In this document: positions 12,769 to 24,473 of the stretch, in pieces
How positions within the stretch are numbered: the stretch's first letter is position 1
Layout: every line of letters begins with the position of its first letter
Source of the DNA: Sweltsa coloradensis
Lineage: Eukaryota > Arthropoda > Insecta > Plecoptera > Chloroperlidae
NCBI GenBank assembly: GCA_024449915.1
Contig: JAMZAV010000302.1
Coordinates: 1,054,001 to 1,118,000 of the forward strand
Reading direction: 5' to 3'
DNA: 64,000 nucleotides
Program-made: the position numbers and the translations under genes
The notes under the pieces: model-generated
The model's input: the letters and a program-made list of their open reading frames with translations, nothing else
Told to the model about the DNA's origin: nothing
The model's database searches: none

Positions 12769-13268
12769 ATCCAACCAAATACAAAAATTTGTAAAAAAAA
12801 AAAAAAAAAAACGGCAGCCAAGCTCTCCTTCAAAAGTCTTCGGCTGTGAATGCTGTGAGATATAGAAGTTGAGCCAAGCTTTTTATTCTTTCTCCCTAGT
12901 TTCGCTTTGAAAATAAGTAAGATCATTTCGCCTGTTGACGAGCGCCAAGCCAACGATTTTTGTGGTAAAAAAGTAAAATTTTTAAACTCGAAATCATAAA
13001 AAAATTCTTGGCCATGAACCAAATTCAATGGCCAAGCCATTTTTTTTATGATTTCGAGTTTAAAAATTTTACTTTTTTACCACAAAAATCGTTGGCTTGG
13101 CGCTCGTCAACAGGCGAAATGATCTTACTTATTTTCAAAGCGAAACTAGGGAGAAGGAATAAAAAGCTTGGCTCAACTTCTATATCTCACAGCATTCACA
13201 GCCGAAGACTTTTGAAGGAGAGCTTGGCTGCCGTTTTTTTTTTTACAAATTTTTGTATTTGGTTGGAT
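12769..13268. repeat. Near-perfect 500-bp inverted repeat
   Basis: The left arm (12769-13015) and right arm (13028-13268) are reverse complements with few differences, separated by a 12-base loop. The innermost stem is CTTGGCCAT/ATGGCCAAG. The outer ends are ATCCAACCAAAT and its complement. Mirror-image open frames occur on the two strands as a by-product and are not genes. A transcript would fold into a hairpin of about 240 bp. Confidence 0.93.
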
Positions 13269-13476
13269 TTATACCTACTGCTAGCAGAGGCGTATTATTC
13301 AGTATTATTCCTGCAAGTGTAGTGTCGTACCTACGTAGTTTCTTATCTAGATAAAAAGAAGAAACTCAAAACACCCACACAACCACGAACACATAATTGG
13401 TTATTATGAATGTTTCCTAATTAATTGCATTATGCTGAGTTGTTTGTTATAATTAATTAATTAATTCGTATTTAGA

Positions 13477-13822
13477 GTGTACCCACTCAGTCACATAACT
13501 GATTTTCAGTGGGGGATATTAAACCAAGGCGACCAAGCCAACCCTGTAGGCCCGACGCAATCGACGAGTGAGCGATAACCAACCAAAGATCGATATTTTT
13601 TAATTGGAAATATAGCAATCATTGGTATGGACAGTGCAACACCCGCGGATCAACTCCAGAATCAACAAGGCCGTTTATGTGCCTCGTTGCTAGGAACCTA
13701 AGAACTGATGAACTTAAGTCCAGATCAAAAGTTTTAAAACTTCTGACTATGGCGGGAATCGAACCCTGGACCTTCTGCATTGGAAGCAGAGACGCTAACC
13801 GTGCACAAGACCAACGAGCCAC
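13477..13822 (-). mobile_element. tRNA-derived SINE (family F), copy 1
   Basis: On the minus strand a tRNA-like head with a B box (GGTTCGATTCCC) and CTTCCAATGCAGAAGG is followed by a body shared with 61776-62205. Shared blocks include GTCCATACCA, GATTGCGTCGGG and CCCACTGAAAATCAGT. The head resembles a tRNA but lacks a complete cloverleaf and is not called as a tRNA gene. Confidence 0.8.
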
Positions 13823-14395
13823 ACCTTTCTTAGACTACAATATTTTATATAGAAAGCATATTTTAATGTTGGTACATTCCGACATGGTTATAATAAATGC
13901 TAGCCAAGTCACCGATTTGACTTTTCCCAAACATTAAATGGGTGTTTTAAGACTCAAAAGTTGGAAACTGAAGGAATAAATAAAAAGTATTACCGTACTA
14001 GCAGCCTCTAGAGCCTATATTTTTTTATTTGCAAATTGCTATTTTATATTATAGATATGTAATGTACGTGTACTATGTTGTTTTTAGCTTATTTTTTTAG
14101 CCATTTTCGTTCATTTAAATTCAAGAATACAAGAATAGAATAGATAGAATCCGAACCAATAGGTGTAAAAATTTTTAAAAACGTTTTGGTGGAGGTGCCG
14201 GGTCCAAACAAGAATAATGCAAGATGTCCTGTCACGATAATTCATATTTTGATGAGGCTAGAAGTTTGTGTTTTGACAGAAAAGCCCGAGAGCAAATAAA
14301 TTTCAAATTTGTAGGCCTATTCTGTCATTAAACGTAGAAAATGTTTTACAAGTAACGAGAAGCCAAGCAAAAATAATAAAAGTGAAACTGTAAGA

Positions 14396-14510
14396 GTCGA
14401 TTGCGTCGGGGCCTACAGGGTTGGCATGTCACTTTGATTTACTGTCCCCCGCTGAAAATCAGTTGTATGACTGTTGGCTGAGTGGTTAGACTCTAAATAC
14501 GGAATTATTT
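14396..14510 (+). mobile_element. SINE family F, 3' fragment
   Basis: Contains GTCGATTGCGTCGGGGCCTA, the CCCGCTGAAAATCAGT block and GACTCTAAATA, the same 3' part as the other two family F copies. The tRNA head is absent. Confidence 0.7.
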
Positions 14511-14626
14511 ATTTATTTCAATATTTTAACGGGCCTATAGGCATAGTTGAATAACTTGATTTGTATACAATATAAATTTAACAATCATAATTAGGTCGAT
14601 AGTGGTCCTTCCAATCTCATTTCTGC

Positions 14627-15003
14627 TTTTTTACCCCCGTCTGGGCCCGGGGTAGAATTGGCCCAGAGCATGGCTCTGCTAATCGTAAAAGGCGATTCAA
14701 GAGAAAAAGTCCACCTCGCAAACACCAGCTAGTAAGAGGGGAGTATATTACTCCCCGAAACTAGAGGCGAGCTCTGGAAATCGTCGTCGGGGACCTTTCC
14801 CCCTTCCCTTGACGACCCCTCGACGACGATGACAATGACACAACGAACGATGACAATGACAATGACGACCGCGACGTGAGAACTCCATTTCCTTCCCTTA
14901 CCCGTGGCTGGTTCTGACCAGCATGGGCGTTTCCTACCCATATCCTCTAGGCTAGAGTGGTGCATTATGACTTAACGGTTGACGCGTCCTTAATCAAAAT
15001 AAA
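14627..15003 (-). mobile_element. GC-rich repeat family E, copy 1
   Basis: The inverse of the copies at 24114 and 58411. Blocks in order on the minus strand are AAGGACGCGTCAACCGTTAA, CATAATGCACCACTCTA, GGTCAGAACCAGCCACGG, a GTCATTGTC-rich stretch, CCCCGACGACGATT, CAGAGCTCGCCTCTAG, TTTTACGATTAGCAGAGCCA and CCCCGGGCCCAGACG. There is no reading frame of note. The class is unknown. Confidence 0.8.
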
Positions 15004-15299
15004 CCAAAAAATCATTTCTGCCTTTGTTTTTTTATTTAATTTTGTGTTGAAAACCAATAACTTCAATAAGTTCGAAAGATGTAAATACAACACTTTAGTG
15101 CCTCCAATGAGCTCGGCAATAAATGATATGGCATAGGGTACAAATGCAGTATAAGCAAAATATATGCCCCTCCCACCGCTTAGTTAATACGCCGTGCACC
15201 ACAGGCCATGCTTCACTAGTGGATAGTAGACATAATAAGAAATCCCTATTGTTTGGCATGTCTGTGATCCTCCGTTTTGCATTAATATGCTAGCTAGGC

Positions 15300-15420
15300 T
15301 TGTCAGATTTTAAGAAGTCGCAGGTTCCATTCCCGTCACCGGTAATCCTGGTTAGTCTCTTTAAGAGATTTGTCCTATTCATAAGGCGAATAATGATGGA
15401 ATTTGAATAAGATAGCAAAA
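15300..15420 (+). mobile_element. Degraded SINE fragment
   Basis: GCAGGTTCCATTCCCGTC, then CCGGTAATCCTG and AAGGCGAAT occur in the same order as in the intact SINE at 42043-42302. The head and tail are lost. Confidence 0.5.
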
Positions 15421-15724
15421 CAATAAAAATACGACACGAGAGCCCCCCATAATTGTAGTCCACCCACCCACTACACGTGACTGGGTGGTTCTGACAAGCA
15501 TGGGAGTTTTCTCACAATATCCCCTAGGCTAGCGTGGTGCATTATGACCTAACGGTTGACGCGCCATTAATCCAAATAAACTAAACTAAATAAATACAAA
15601 CATTACATACATTAATTACTAAGCCCAATTCTCAAAGGCTTATCAGTGGGTCACAGTAAGGTTAATTAAAATAATGTTGCTAAGAATCATAGCAGAAGGC
15701 CGTTTAATCAGTCGACGAAATTTG

Positions 15725-15850
15725 TTGGATGAGCGTAGCGAGCGAAGCGAAGATTCCATTTCACTACACTGGAGAAAAAATCCGGAGAATGTTTTTTTCT
15801 TTCTTTCTTTTTTTTGTGTGTTTGTTAACACGATTCCGGCTAAACCGATA
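15725..15850 (+). mobile_element. Family C copy 2, 5' part (interrupted)
   Basis: Starts TTGGATGAGCGTAGCGAGCG and runs to GGCTAAACCGATA, where the palindromic element begins. The copy resumes at 20665 with ATACTCCAATTGCGATG. Confidence 0.85.
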
Positions 15851-18137
15851 TAGTGGGGTCTATAAGCCTAACAATCGTGCAAATCGTGAAGAAAGCATGA
15901 AAATTGGTGAATTTACTAATATGACCACAAGGAATTCCAAAAATCGATGGCCCCAAGTTGAGTTCCTGTAACTTTCTTATTAATTGAATTAATAAAATTA
16001 ATGATTAATTAACCAACAAAATTTTTTTAAAGGAGACAATACAGTCGACATTGGTATCAAATGAAAGCTTATTTTACGGAGAGTGAATAAATGAAAAAAT
16101 ATTTAAAAATTTATTAATTAATCATCTAATTAATTGAATTTTAGTAATATTTTACCACTTTTGATTATGTATAATTATGTACACCTAAAATTCTACCGAT
16201 TGTCATACAATTTCACCCCTTTACTAACATAATGCCAATAAATCCAAATTTTGATGGCCCCAAACAAAATTCCTACAACTCCCAGATTAATGGATTAATG
16301 AAATTAATAATTAGATTAATATCAGTTAAATGTTTGACATTCACAAACCACAGTCAACTGATGTATCAAATAATAACAAAACAAGCATAATAAAAGAGAA
16401 AAGTGATGGCCCCAAGGTCAGGTTCTTATCACTTTCCCATTAATTCAATTATTCAATTAACGGCAATTAATCACAAAAATTACAAAATTAATGTACAAAA
16501 TAAACACAGCATAGTCGACTTGGGTATCAAATGAAAGCTTATTTCACGAGTAAATAATATGTGAAAAAATATTTTTCATTAATTAATTAATCATCCAATT
16601 AATTACATTTTAGTAAAATTATACCACTTTTGACTTTTGTATAGTTATGTATTCCAAAAACTTTACCGATTGTCATAAAATTTCACCACTTTAATAATAA
16701 AATGCCAATTAATCCAAATTTTGATGGCCCCAAAACGAAACTCTTGCAACTCCCAGAATAATGGATTAATGAAATTGAGAATGAGCTAAATCCCCTTAAA
16801 ATTGTCTTAACATTCAATTATGCGCTACGATTGACAATTGTAGTATTAAAAACAATATGATCACAATAAATCTAAATAATGATGGGTCCAAACTGAATTC
16901 CACTCAATTATCATTAATTGAATTAATGGAATTACTTATATTTATTTCGATCAAATGTGTAAATGATCACAACATAGTCGACTTGGGTACCAAATGAAAG
17001 CTTTTTTTATAATTAATTAAACTGTGAAAAAATATATTTAATTACTTAATTAATTAATCATCTAATTAATTACAATCTAGTAAAATTTTACCACTTTACT
17101 AACACGATGTCAATAAAATAAAATAAAATAATTATAGCACCAAACGAAATTCTTGCAACTTACATTTTATTAAATTAACTAACTTAAGAATTAGCTAGTT
17201 CCACGTGCCACAGTTAACTGGTGTATTAAATAATAGCCAATTGTATGGTAATTAAGAACATTGACAGCAGTTGACAGTAGTACCGTAACGAATGTCTATG
17301 TTTAAAGTTATTTTCGTAGGTATTTCGTTAGTGTGTTTCATTGAGTAAACCGACCAAATAGTGTGGAAGTTAAAAGTTGACTTGATCATTCATATGTAAC
17401 AAGTAATATAATTAAATTAAAGTGTAATTAACGGATAGCATATTAATAAACATATGCCTTAATAAAATACTGTCAATGTTCTTAATTACCATACAATTGG
17501 CTATAATTTAATACACCAGTTGACTGTGGCACGTGAACTAGCTAATTATTAAGTTCATTAATTTAATAAAATGTAAGTTGCAAGAATTTCGTTTGGTGCT
17601 ATAATTATTTTATTTTATTTTATTGACATCGTGTTAGTAAAGTGGTAACATTTTATGACAATCGGTAAGTTTTTGAAACCTACATAACCAAAGTGGGTAA
17701 AATTTTACTAGATTGTAATTAATTAGATGATTAATTAATTAATTAAATATATTTTTCACATTTTAATTATTCATAAAAAAAGCTTTCATTTGGTACCCAA
17801 GTCGACTATGTTGTGATCATTTACACATTTGATCGAAATAAATATAAGTAATTCCATTAATTCAATTAATGATAATTGAGTGGAATTCAGTTTGGACCCA
17901 TCATTATTTAGATTTATTGTGATCATATTGTTTTTATTACTACAATTGTCAATCGTAGCGCATAATTGAATGTTAAGACAATTTTAAGGGGATTTAGCTC
18001 ATTCTCAATTTCATTAATCCATTAATCTGGGAGTTGCAAAAATTTCGATAGGGGCCATCAAAATTTGGATTAATTGGCATTATATTATTAAAGTGGTGAA
18101 ATTTTATGACAATCGGTAAACTTTTTGGAATACATAA

Positions 18138-18544
18138 CACACATAACAAAAACTTGTAGAAATACAGCCAAACCTTACACACTCAAAAGGAATGAGATCT
18201 AAAAAAGGGCCAAGCTCATCTACCCTTCCACATTTGCGCATTCTTAATTCATAAACGTACAGTGTCCCATAACAGCATCCTCGAAAAGCTTGGCAAAATA
18301 GAATTTGCGATTATTAATTTAACGTAGTAGTTTATCCAAGTTCTTTTTTTGTAATTAATTTAAACGTAAACATGCAAATTCTATTTTGCCAAGCTTTTCG
18401 AGGATGCTGTTATGGGACACTGTACGTTTATGAATTAAGAATGCGCAAATGTGGAAGGGTAGATGAGCTTGGCCCTTTTTTAGATCTCATTCCTTTTGAG
18501 TGTGTAAGGTTTGGCTGTATTTCTACAAGTTTTTGTTATGTGTG
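18138..18544. repeat. Inverted repeat with 172-bp arms
   Basis: The arms are 18138-18310 and 18373-18544, around a spacer of about 62 bases. Inverted blocks include CAGCATCCTCGAAAAGCTTG with its complement and GAATGAGATCTAAAAAAGGG with its complement. Confidence 0.9.
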
Positions 18545-19865
18545 TGATCTTATTACTTTTTCAAGTTCCATTACAAAATTATTTGTTAAAATATAATATT
18601 TTTATCAAAGTTGATTTAATTTTTATGGTATTAGCAATAACAATAGGATGAAAAATATCTAGGCCCGGATTCATGTACATCCTGGGTATAGGTGGTATAA
18701 CCATGGTATAACGACGGTATAATGAATGGTTAAGTCTAGGCAACTCACATCCTATTAAAACTTTCCCATGTAACAACAAACGCACAACTAATGTAATTTT
18801 ACACCTATTTCACTGCACCCACACGAGGGAAGCGATATATCTAGACGGCCTTGACCCACAGCCATGTAAATCATCAGATAATCAGAAGAATATTGAAAAT
18901 TTTCACCATCTTTTGTTTTACATTTTTATTAAAGTGACAGGAGATTGCGTGAGTTGATTAAAAGTAAAGAAGAAGCTTATTATTGCCGTAAATTTTGGAA
19001 TAGCCTAGGACTATCATACCATTGTTTATCTGCATTAGGCTTGTAGTAATCAAAACTAGTTATTTGTGCGGGAAGTGTTAAAACAAGGTTGTGCTGGCCT
19101 AGGGTTGGCTAAGAAAGGCCTAGGGCTTGTCAAACATGTAGTGTAAGTATTTATTTATCTAGTCCTATAGCCTAATGGAACTTTAGACCTACACTGTTGT
19201 ATTATAAATAGTTTTCGTCATCTGGGCCTAGGTCAGGGACGGTTTCTGATTTGTTTTATGAGAGTATAATGACAACTTTTCTCGTTTCACACATAGAAGC
19301 AAAATTTAAAATGTCCTCCATTTGTTTACGTATCGCACTTTCCCGCCTAACTCTGCTTATACCGTCAACAAGTGTCAAGTAACTATGGTTACTTGTTGAT
19401 TGTATGCCAAGTGTTTAAGGCTTATTTTAAAACCTTTATTTGGAAGCCTTCCAACAAACTTTTTCAACTTTTTTTTTCAAAAGAGACCATATTTCTATAA
19501 CCTTAATGTCCATGTAAAATATGAAACATTGTAGTCCCACCCGTCTGGTCAGAATCGCGGGCCGACGTATTAGATGTTAGCAGTAGTAGGCAGTAGTAGG
19601 CAGTAGCAGTAGCTAACATCCTTAAAGTGATTTTGAGCATGTTTCAAGCCATTTTTTCACCAAGAAGGAATAATCGTACCCAATAAAATTTGGCATGTGT
19701 TGTCAGGTACCTAAATCCCCTCGATTGTGATAGTTTTCAAGTTCACATCACGTTACATGACGGCTGGGTAACACCTCGAAATCACCCCAACTCTGCTTGG
19801 TGTATAAGGTGCTTGAGTGTGTAGCGCACCGCGGCTTGGCTGCGGCGCCCTAACGGGCACCTAGA
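18139..19865 (+). mobile_element. Repeat family B, copy 2, inserted in the palindrome
   Basis: It interrupts the right arm of the palindrome between TTGGAATACATAAC and TATACAAAAGTC. The left arm shows the uninterrupted join in inverse (at about 16636-16656). The right end has the GC-rich block and GCCCTAACGGGC hairpin of copy 1. A 172-bp inverted repeat (18138-18310 with 18373-18544) lies at its left side, and a further block of about 700 bp (about 18660-19380) is missing from copy 1. Confidence 0.8.
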
Positions 19866-20664
19866 TATACAAAAGTCAAAAGTGGTATAATTTTACTAAA
19901 ATGAATTAATTGATGATTAATTAATTAATGAAATATTTTCACATATTATTTACTCGTGAAATAAGCTTTCATTTGATACCCAAGTCGACTATGCTGTGTT
20001 TATTTTGTACATTAATTTTGTAATTTTTGTGATTAATTGCCGTTAATTGAATTAATTGAATTAATGGGAAAGTGATAAGAACCCGACCTTGGGGCCATCA
20101 CTTTTCTCTTTTATTATGCTTGTTTTGTTATTATTTGATACATCAGTTGACTGTGGTTTGTGAATGTCAAACATTTAACTGATATTAATCTAATTATTAA
20201 TTTCATTAATCCATTAATCTGGGAGTTGTAGGAACTTTGTTTGGGGCCATCAAAATTTGGATTTATTGGCATTATGTTAGTAAAGGGGTGAAATTGTATG
20301 ACAATCGGTAGAATTTTAGGTGTACATAATTATACATAAATCAAAAGTGGTAAAATATTACTAAAATTCAATTAATTAGATGATTAATTAATAAATTTTT
20401 AAATATTTTTTCATTTATTCATTCTCCGTAAAATAAGCTTTCATTTGATACCAATGTCGACTGTGTTGTCTCCTTTAAAAAAATTTTGTTGGTTAATTAA
20501 TCAATTAATTTTATTAATTCAATTAATAAGAAAGTTACAGGAACTCAACTTGGGGCCATCGATTTTTGGATTCCTTGTGGTCATATTAGTAAATTCACAA
20601 ATTTTCATGCTTTCTTCACGATTTGCACGATTGTTATATATATTGGAGCTTATAGACCCCACTA

Positions 20665-20786
20665 ATACTCCAATTGCGATGAAATTTTCTGGAGGCCTTC
20701 GAAATCTCTGAAATTAGAACTGCCACGTTTTTGAGCGCAATCAAAAAATTATTTCTCAAGAAAATCGCAATTTTACGATTTTTTTA
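20665..20786 (+). mobile_element. Family C copy 2, continuation
   Basis: Resumes with ATACTCCAATTGCGATGAA and continues to CGCAATTTTACGATT, then is cut off against the next repeat at 20787. It proves the palindrome inserted into an existing family C copy. Confidence 0.8.
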
Positions 20787-21535
20787 CTAGGCCGCTTCGC
20801 GAACGCTTTTCCCAATCGCGTTAATGGATGAGCTTTTTTTGAATATTTCTGTCCAATGATTACGTTTTTATGTGGAATCTCATTACTTTTTCTATAGTTG
20901 CTTGATATTACACATCTGTAAAAGGCTTATATTAAAACCTTTATTACTATGAATTTTGACCAACTTTTTCAACTTTTCTTTCAAGAGGCACTACATCACC
21001 ATAATCTTTATGTCAATGTAAAATATGAACGTTGTAGCCCCACCCGTTTGGTCAGAATCGGCCCAAATATCACGAAAATATCGTATTAAAAACCGGGGGG
21101 AAAATCGTAAAAGTACGATTTCTATAAGAAATATTTTTTCAAATGTCTCTAAAATCATAACATATATAATTTCAGTGATTTTAAACGTTCCTATAAAGTT
21201 TCATCAATATCGAAGAAGCCGTTTGCCAAATATCACAAAAATATCGCACTAAAAATCGATCAAAAATCGTAAAAGTACGATATTTATGAGAAATATTTCT
21301 TCGATTGTAACCAAAAACAATACAGCTAAGTTCAGAGATTTCGAAGGTCCCCTCCAATTTTCATCATGATCACATATTATGCCGTTTGCCCGGTACAGAG
21401 CGAACAAACAGACAAAAAAACTAACAAAAACAAAACACCAGAGCTATTTTTCTTGGGTAACGTAAGTGAAAAAAACAAACAAAAAAACACAAAGACAAAT
21501 TGAAGTCTTCGCTTCGCTCATCCAAAAATGTCTTA
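20787..21535 (-). mobile_element. Family G rolling-circle-like repeat, copy 1
   Basis: Minus-strand copy starting TTGGATGAGCGAAGCGAAGA near 21535 and ending GCGTTCGCGAAGCGGCCTAG at 20787, followed by T. The interior (CCACCCGTTTGGTCAGAATC region) differs from family C, but the two ends match it. Confidence 0.75.
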
Positions 21536-21541
21536 GACTTA

Positions 21542-22168
21542 CTAGGAAAACGCTTAAGTCCCGCCGCGTTGATGGATGGGCTTTTTTAAGTTTTTAGTTT
21601 GCGTGGGATATCTTTACTTTTGCAAGTGCTTTGTTTTGCTGCCTACGCATTGTAGGTGATTGTTGTCAAGTTTCTATTGTTTCTTGTCAATTGGTATTAT
21701 TTATCGTAAAAAACTTATGTTAAAAGCTTTATTTCTATGGATTCTGGCTAACTTTTTCAACTTTTTATTCATAAGGTACAACAACACCTAAACCTTAATG
21801 TCCATGTATAATATAAACGTTGTAGCCCCACCCGTTTGGTCAGAATCGGCCCAAATGGCAAGAAAATATCACACAAAAAATCAAAAAACTTATATTAAAA
21901 GCTATATTTCTATGGATTCTGGCTAACTTTTTCAACTTTTTCTTTCTAAAAGCAATACATCACCATAACCTTAATGTCCATGTGAAATATGAACGTTGTA
22001 GCCCCACCCATTTGGGCAGAATCGGCCCAAATGTTACGAAAATATCGTGTAAAAATCGAAAAAAATCGTAAAAGTACGATATTCATGAGAAATATTTCTT
22101 CGATTGTTGGATGAGCGTAGCGAGCGAAGCGAAGATTCCATTTCACTACACTGGAGAAAAAATTCCGG

Positions 22169-22199
<31 letters not shown>

Positions 22200-23086
22200 C
22201 TTTCTTTCTGTATTTTTGTGTGTTTGTTAACACGATTCCGGCTAAACCGATACTCCGATTGCGATGAAATTTTATGGAGACCTTCGAAATCTCTGAACTT
22301 AGAACTGCCACGTTTTTGAGCGCAATCGGGAAATTTTTTCTCATAAAAAACGCAATTTTACGATTTTTTTCGATTTTTAAAAAATTTCTTCGACTTATAT
22401 CACCTACATGCTTTATCCGATTGTAATGATTTTTTTACAGAACCTTAATTTTATAAATTAAGATATTTGTGTGAAATTTGAGCGTAATCGAAAAATTATT
22501 TCTCATGAAAATCAAAATTTTACGGTTTTTTTCTTTTCTAAAACAATTCTTTGACTTATAACACCTACATGCTTTATCTTATTGTAATGATTTTTTCACA
22601 GAACCTTAATTTCGTGAATTTATATATTCGTGTTAAATTTGAGCGCAATCGAAAAATTATTTCTTATGAAAATTGCAATTTTACGATTTTTTTCTTTTAA
22701 AAAAATTACGATTAATTAAAAAAATTATTTCTTTATTTTTTTTTAATTAAAAAAATTCAGGTAATTTTTTATTTAATTTAATTTAATTTAAAAAAATCTT
22801 CGATTAAGTAATGATTTTTTCACAGAACAACAGAAAATCCGCGTAACACATGGCATCTCAATGCACCATATACGCTCATCCAACAACGCGGCGGGACTTA
22901 AGCGTTTTCCTAGTACCCAAAAACAATACACCTCTAAGTTCAGAGATTTCGAAGGTCCCCTCAAAATTTCATCAAGATCGCATATTATGCCGTTTGCCCG
23001 GTAGAGCGAAAAAAACACAAAAAAAAACACCCGTGCTAAATTTTTTGGGGGGTCAGTGAAATTGAAGTCTACGCTTCGCTCATTTA
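21542..23086 (-). mobile_element. Family G copy 2, interrupted by a family C copy
   Basis: The minus-strand 3' end is GCGTTTTCCTAG at 21542. The 5' end, with GAGCGAAGCGTAGACTTC, is near 23086. Between 22107 and 22913 it is split by a family C copy. The flanks CTTCGATTG and TACCCAAAAAC are joined directly in the other family G copies. Confidence 0.8.
22107..22913 (+). mobile_element. Family C copy 3, complete
   Basis: Complete from TTGGATGAGCGTAGCGAGCG to the AACGC/GCGTT hairpin and TTTTCCTAG. The interior has poly-T and repeated AGAACCTTAATTTT modules. It sits in a family G copy without target duplication, which supports rolling-circle-type insertion. Confidence 0.88.
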
Positions 23087-23408
23087 ATAACACCTACATG
23101 CTTTATCCGATTGTTATGATTTTTTCACAGAACCTTAATTTTATGAATTATATTATATTCGTGTGAAACTTGAGCGCAATCGAAAAACTATTTCTCGTGA
23201 AAAATCGCAATTTTACGCTTTTTTCGTTTTAAAAAAAATTACGCTCATACAACAACGCGCCTGAAAAAGCGTTTGCGAAGCTTCCTAGTTGGATGAGCGT
23301 AGCGAAGATTCCATTTCACTACACTGGAGAAAAAAATCCGGAATGTTTCTTTTTTTTCTTTATGTGCGTTTGTAAACACGATTTCGGCTAAACCGATACT
23401 CCAATTGG
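23087..23408 (+). mobile_element. Two abutting family C fragments
   Basis: A 3' fragment (23087-23288) ends AAGCGTTTGCGAAGCTTCCTAG. The next base, 23289, begins a new 5' fragment TTGGATGAGCGTAGCGAAGA that runs to about 23408. This is either head-to-tail insertion or an insertion exactly at an existing end. Confidence 0.75.
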
Positions 23409-24113
23409 GAATTAAACACAAACCAGCAAGGAACCAATAGTAGGCCTAGAGCAGAAAAAATACACAAGCTCGGAGAACAGGCACTTTATTTTACACATTT
23501 TAGAATTATTACTACAATGTTAAATCGTAACAGTATCGGGTAATTTATTTTATTTGCATAATTTTCTAAGATTAGTTTCTACAGTATTTGAATTCTGCAG
23601 TAGGGCTATGCCAGAAAAGAGAATAAAACATTGATACTATTCAGAAGTTAAAAAATCCATGCCGATCGGGATTCGAACCAGTCTCCCACATTCCAGGTAG
23701 GCGCCTTAGCCTGTTTTAACTTCTGAATTGTATATTAAATATTAACAATTTCACCTACTACCCAAATCGAGAAATGTTATTTTCACCCCGGGTAGCTTCA
23801 ACGGTACGTTTCCATTCAAGTTAAGTTCATCAAATGTGCACAAATACGGTCGATTTATTGCCAGTGAACCATCCCTATTCCCTAGTGGTGTGCTTCTATC
23901 ATATCTTGAATAGTATTCATTATATTTCCTGAGAATTATCTACATTATTTGTATTTCATTATTTTGTAGTTATTATATTCGTGTTTAATCATATACCAGA
24001 CCTAAATTGAAACTTAACTGATCTACGCAGCCGAGACGTGGAGTATGAAAACACTGGATGCGAGCCTTGTGCAAGCTGTGTACTAAAGTTTGACTAAAGC
24101 CAGATGGGTTTAT
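23409..24113. other. Intergenic with one tRNA-like hairpin element
   Basis: No gene is seen. At 23638-23733 there is a decayed copy of the tRNA-like hairpin element at 32762: ATTCAGAAGTTAAAA and its complement TTTTAACTTCTGAAT flank GGATTCGAACC (B-box complement) and CACATTCCAGGTAGGCGCC. Confidence 0.65.
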
Positions 24114-24473
24114 TTGGATTAAGGACGCGTCAACCGTAAGTCATAATGCACCACTCTTACCTAAGGGGGGGGAGGGGTCCCTGCTGGTCAGAACCAGCCA
24201 CGGGTAAGGGGAGGAAACGGGGGTTCTCACGTCGCTGTCGTCATTGTCTTCGTCATCGTTCGTGGTGTCGTTGTCGTCATCGTCGTCGAGGGGTCGTCAA
24301 GAGAAGGGGACAAGGTCCCCGACGACGATTGCCAGAGCTCGCCTCTATTTTTGGGGAGTAAAATACTACCCTTCATACTAGCTGATGTTTGCGAGGTGGA
24401 CTTTTTCTCTTGGATCGCCTTTTACGATTAGCAGAGCCATGCTCTGGGCCAATTCTACCCCGGGCCCAGACGA
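24114..24473 (+). mobile_element. Repeat family E, copy 2
   Basis: Same block order as copy 1 on the opposite strand: GGACGCGTCAACCGTAAG, GGTCAGAACCAGCCACGG, a run rich in GTCGTCATCGTCG, CAGAGCTCGCCTCTA and CCCCGGGCCCAGACG. It joins directly to a LINE tail at about 24474. Confidence 0.8.

Larger units (their letters stand above)
15851..20664. mobile_element. Large palindromic (foldback) element with tandem-array arms
   Basis: The ends are inverted copies: TAGTGGGGTCTATAAG at 15851 and CTTATAGACCCCACTA ending at 20664. The left arm (15851-17267) and right arm (17470-20664, less an insertion at 18139-19865) are near-complete reverse complements of about 1.4 kb. A 202-bp unique spacer (17268-17469) lies between them. 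Each arm repeats a unit of about 465 bp: GTCGACWTKGGTAYCAAATG occurs at about 16048, 16513 and 16977 and inverted in the other arm, alternating with ATGGCCCCAA blocks. The host triplet ATA is repeated at 15848-15850 and 20665-20667, and the uninterrupted target is seen in other family C copies. No protein is encoded. The superfamily is unknown. Confidence 0.9.

Noticed and set aside
12726..13322. Two similar proteins of about 104 residues on opposite strands
   Set aside because: They are mirror products of the 500-bp inverted repeat and have no domain or codon signal.
13741..13825. Possible tRNA gene on the minus strand
   Set aside because: It forms only part of a cloverleaf and is the head of a SINE repeated at 61776.
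15851..20664. CACTA-type transposon for the palindromic element
   Set aside because: CACTA elements begin CACTA and end TAGTG; here the order is reversed (TAGTG first, CACTA last).
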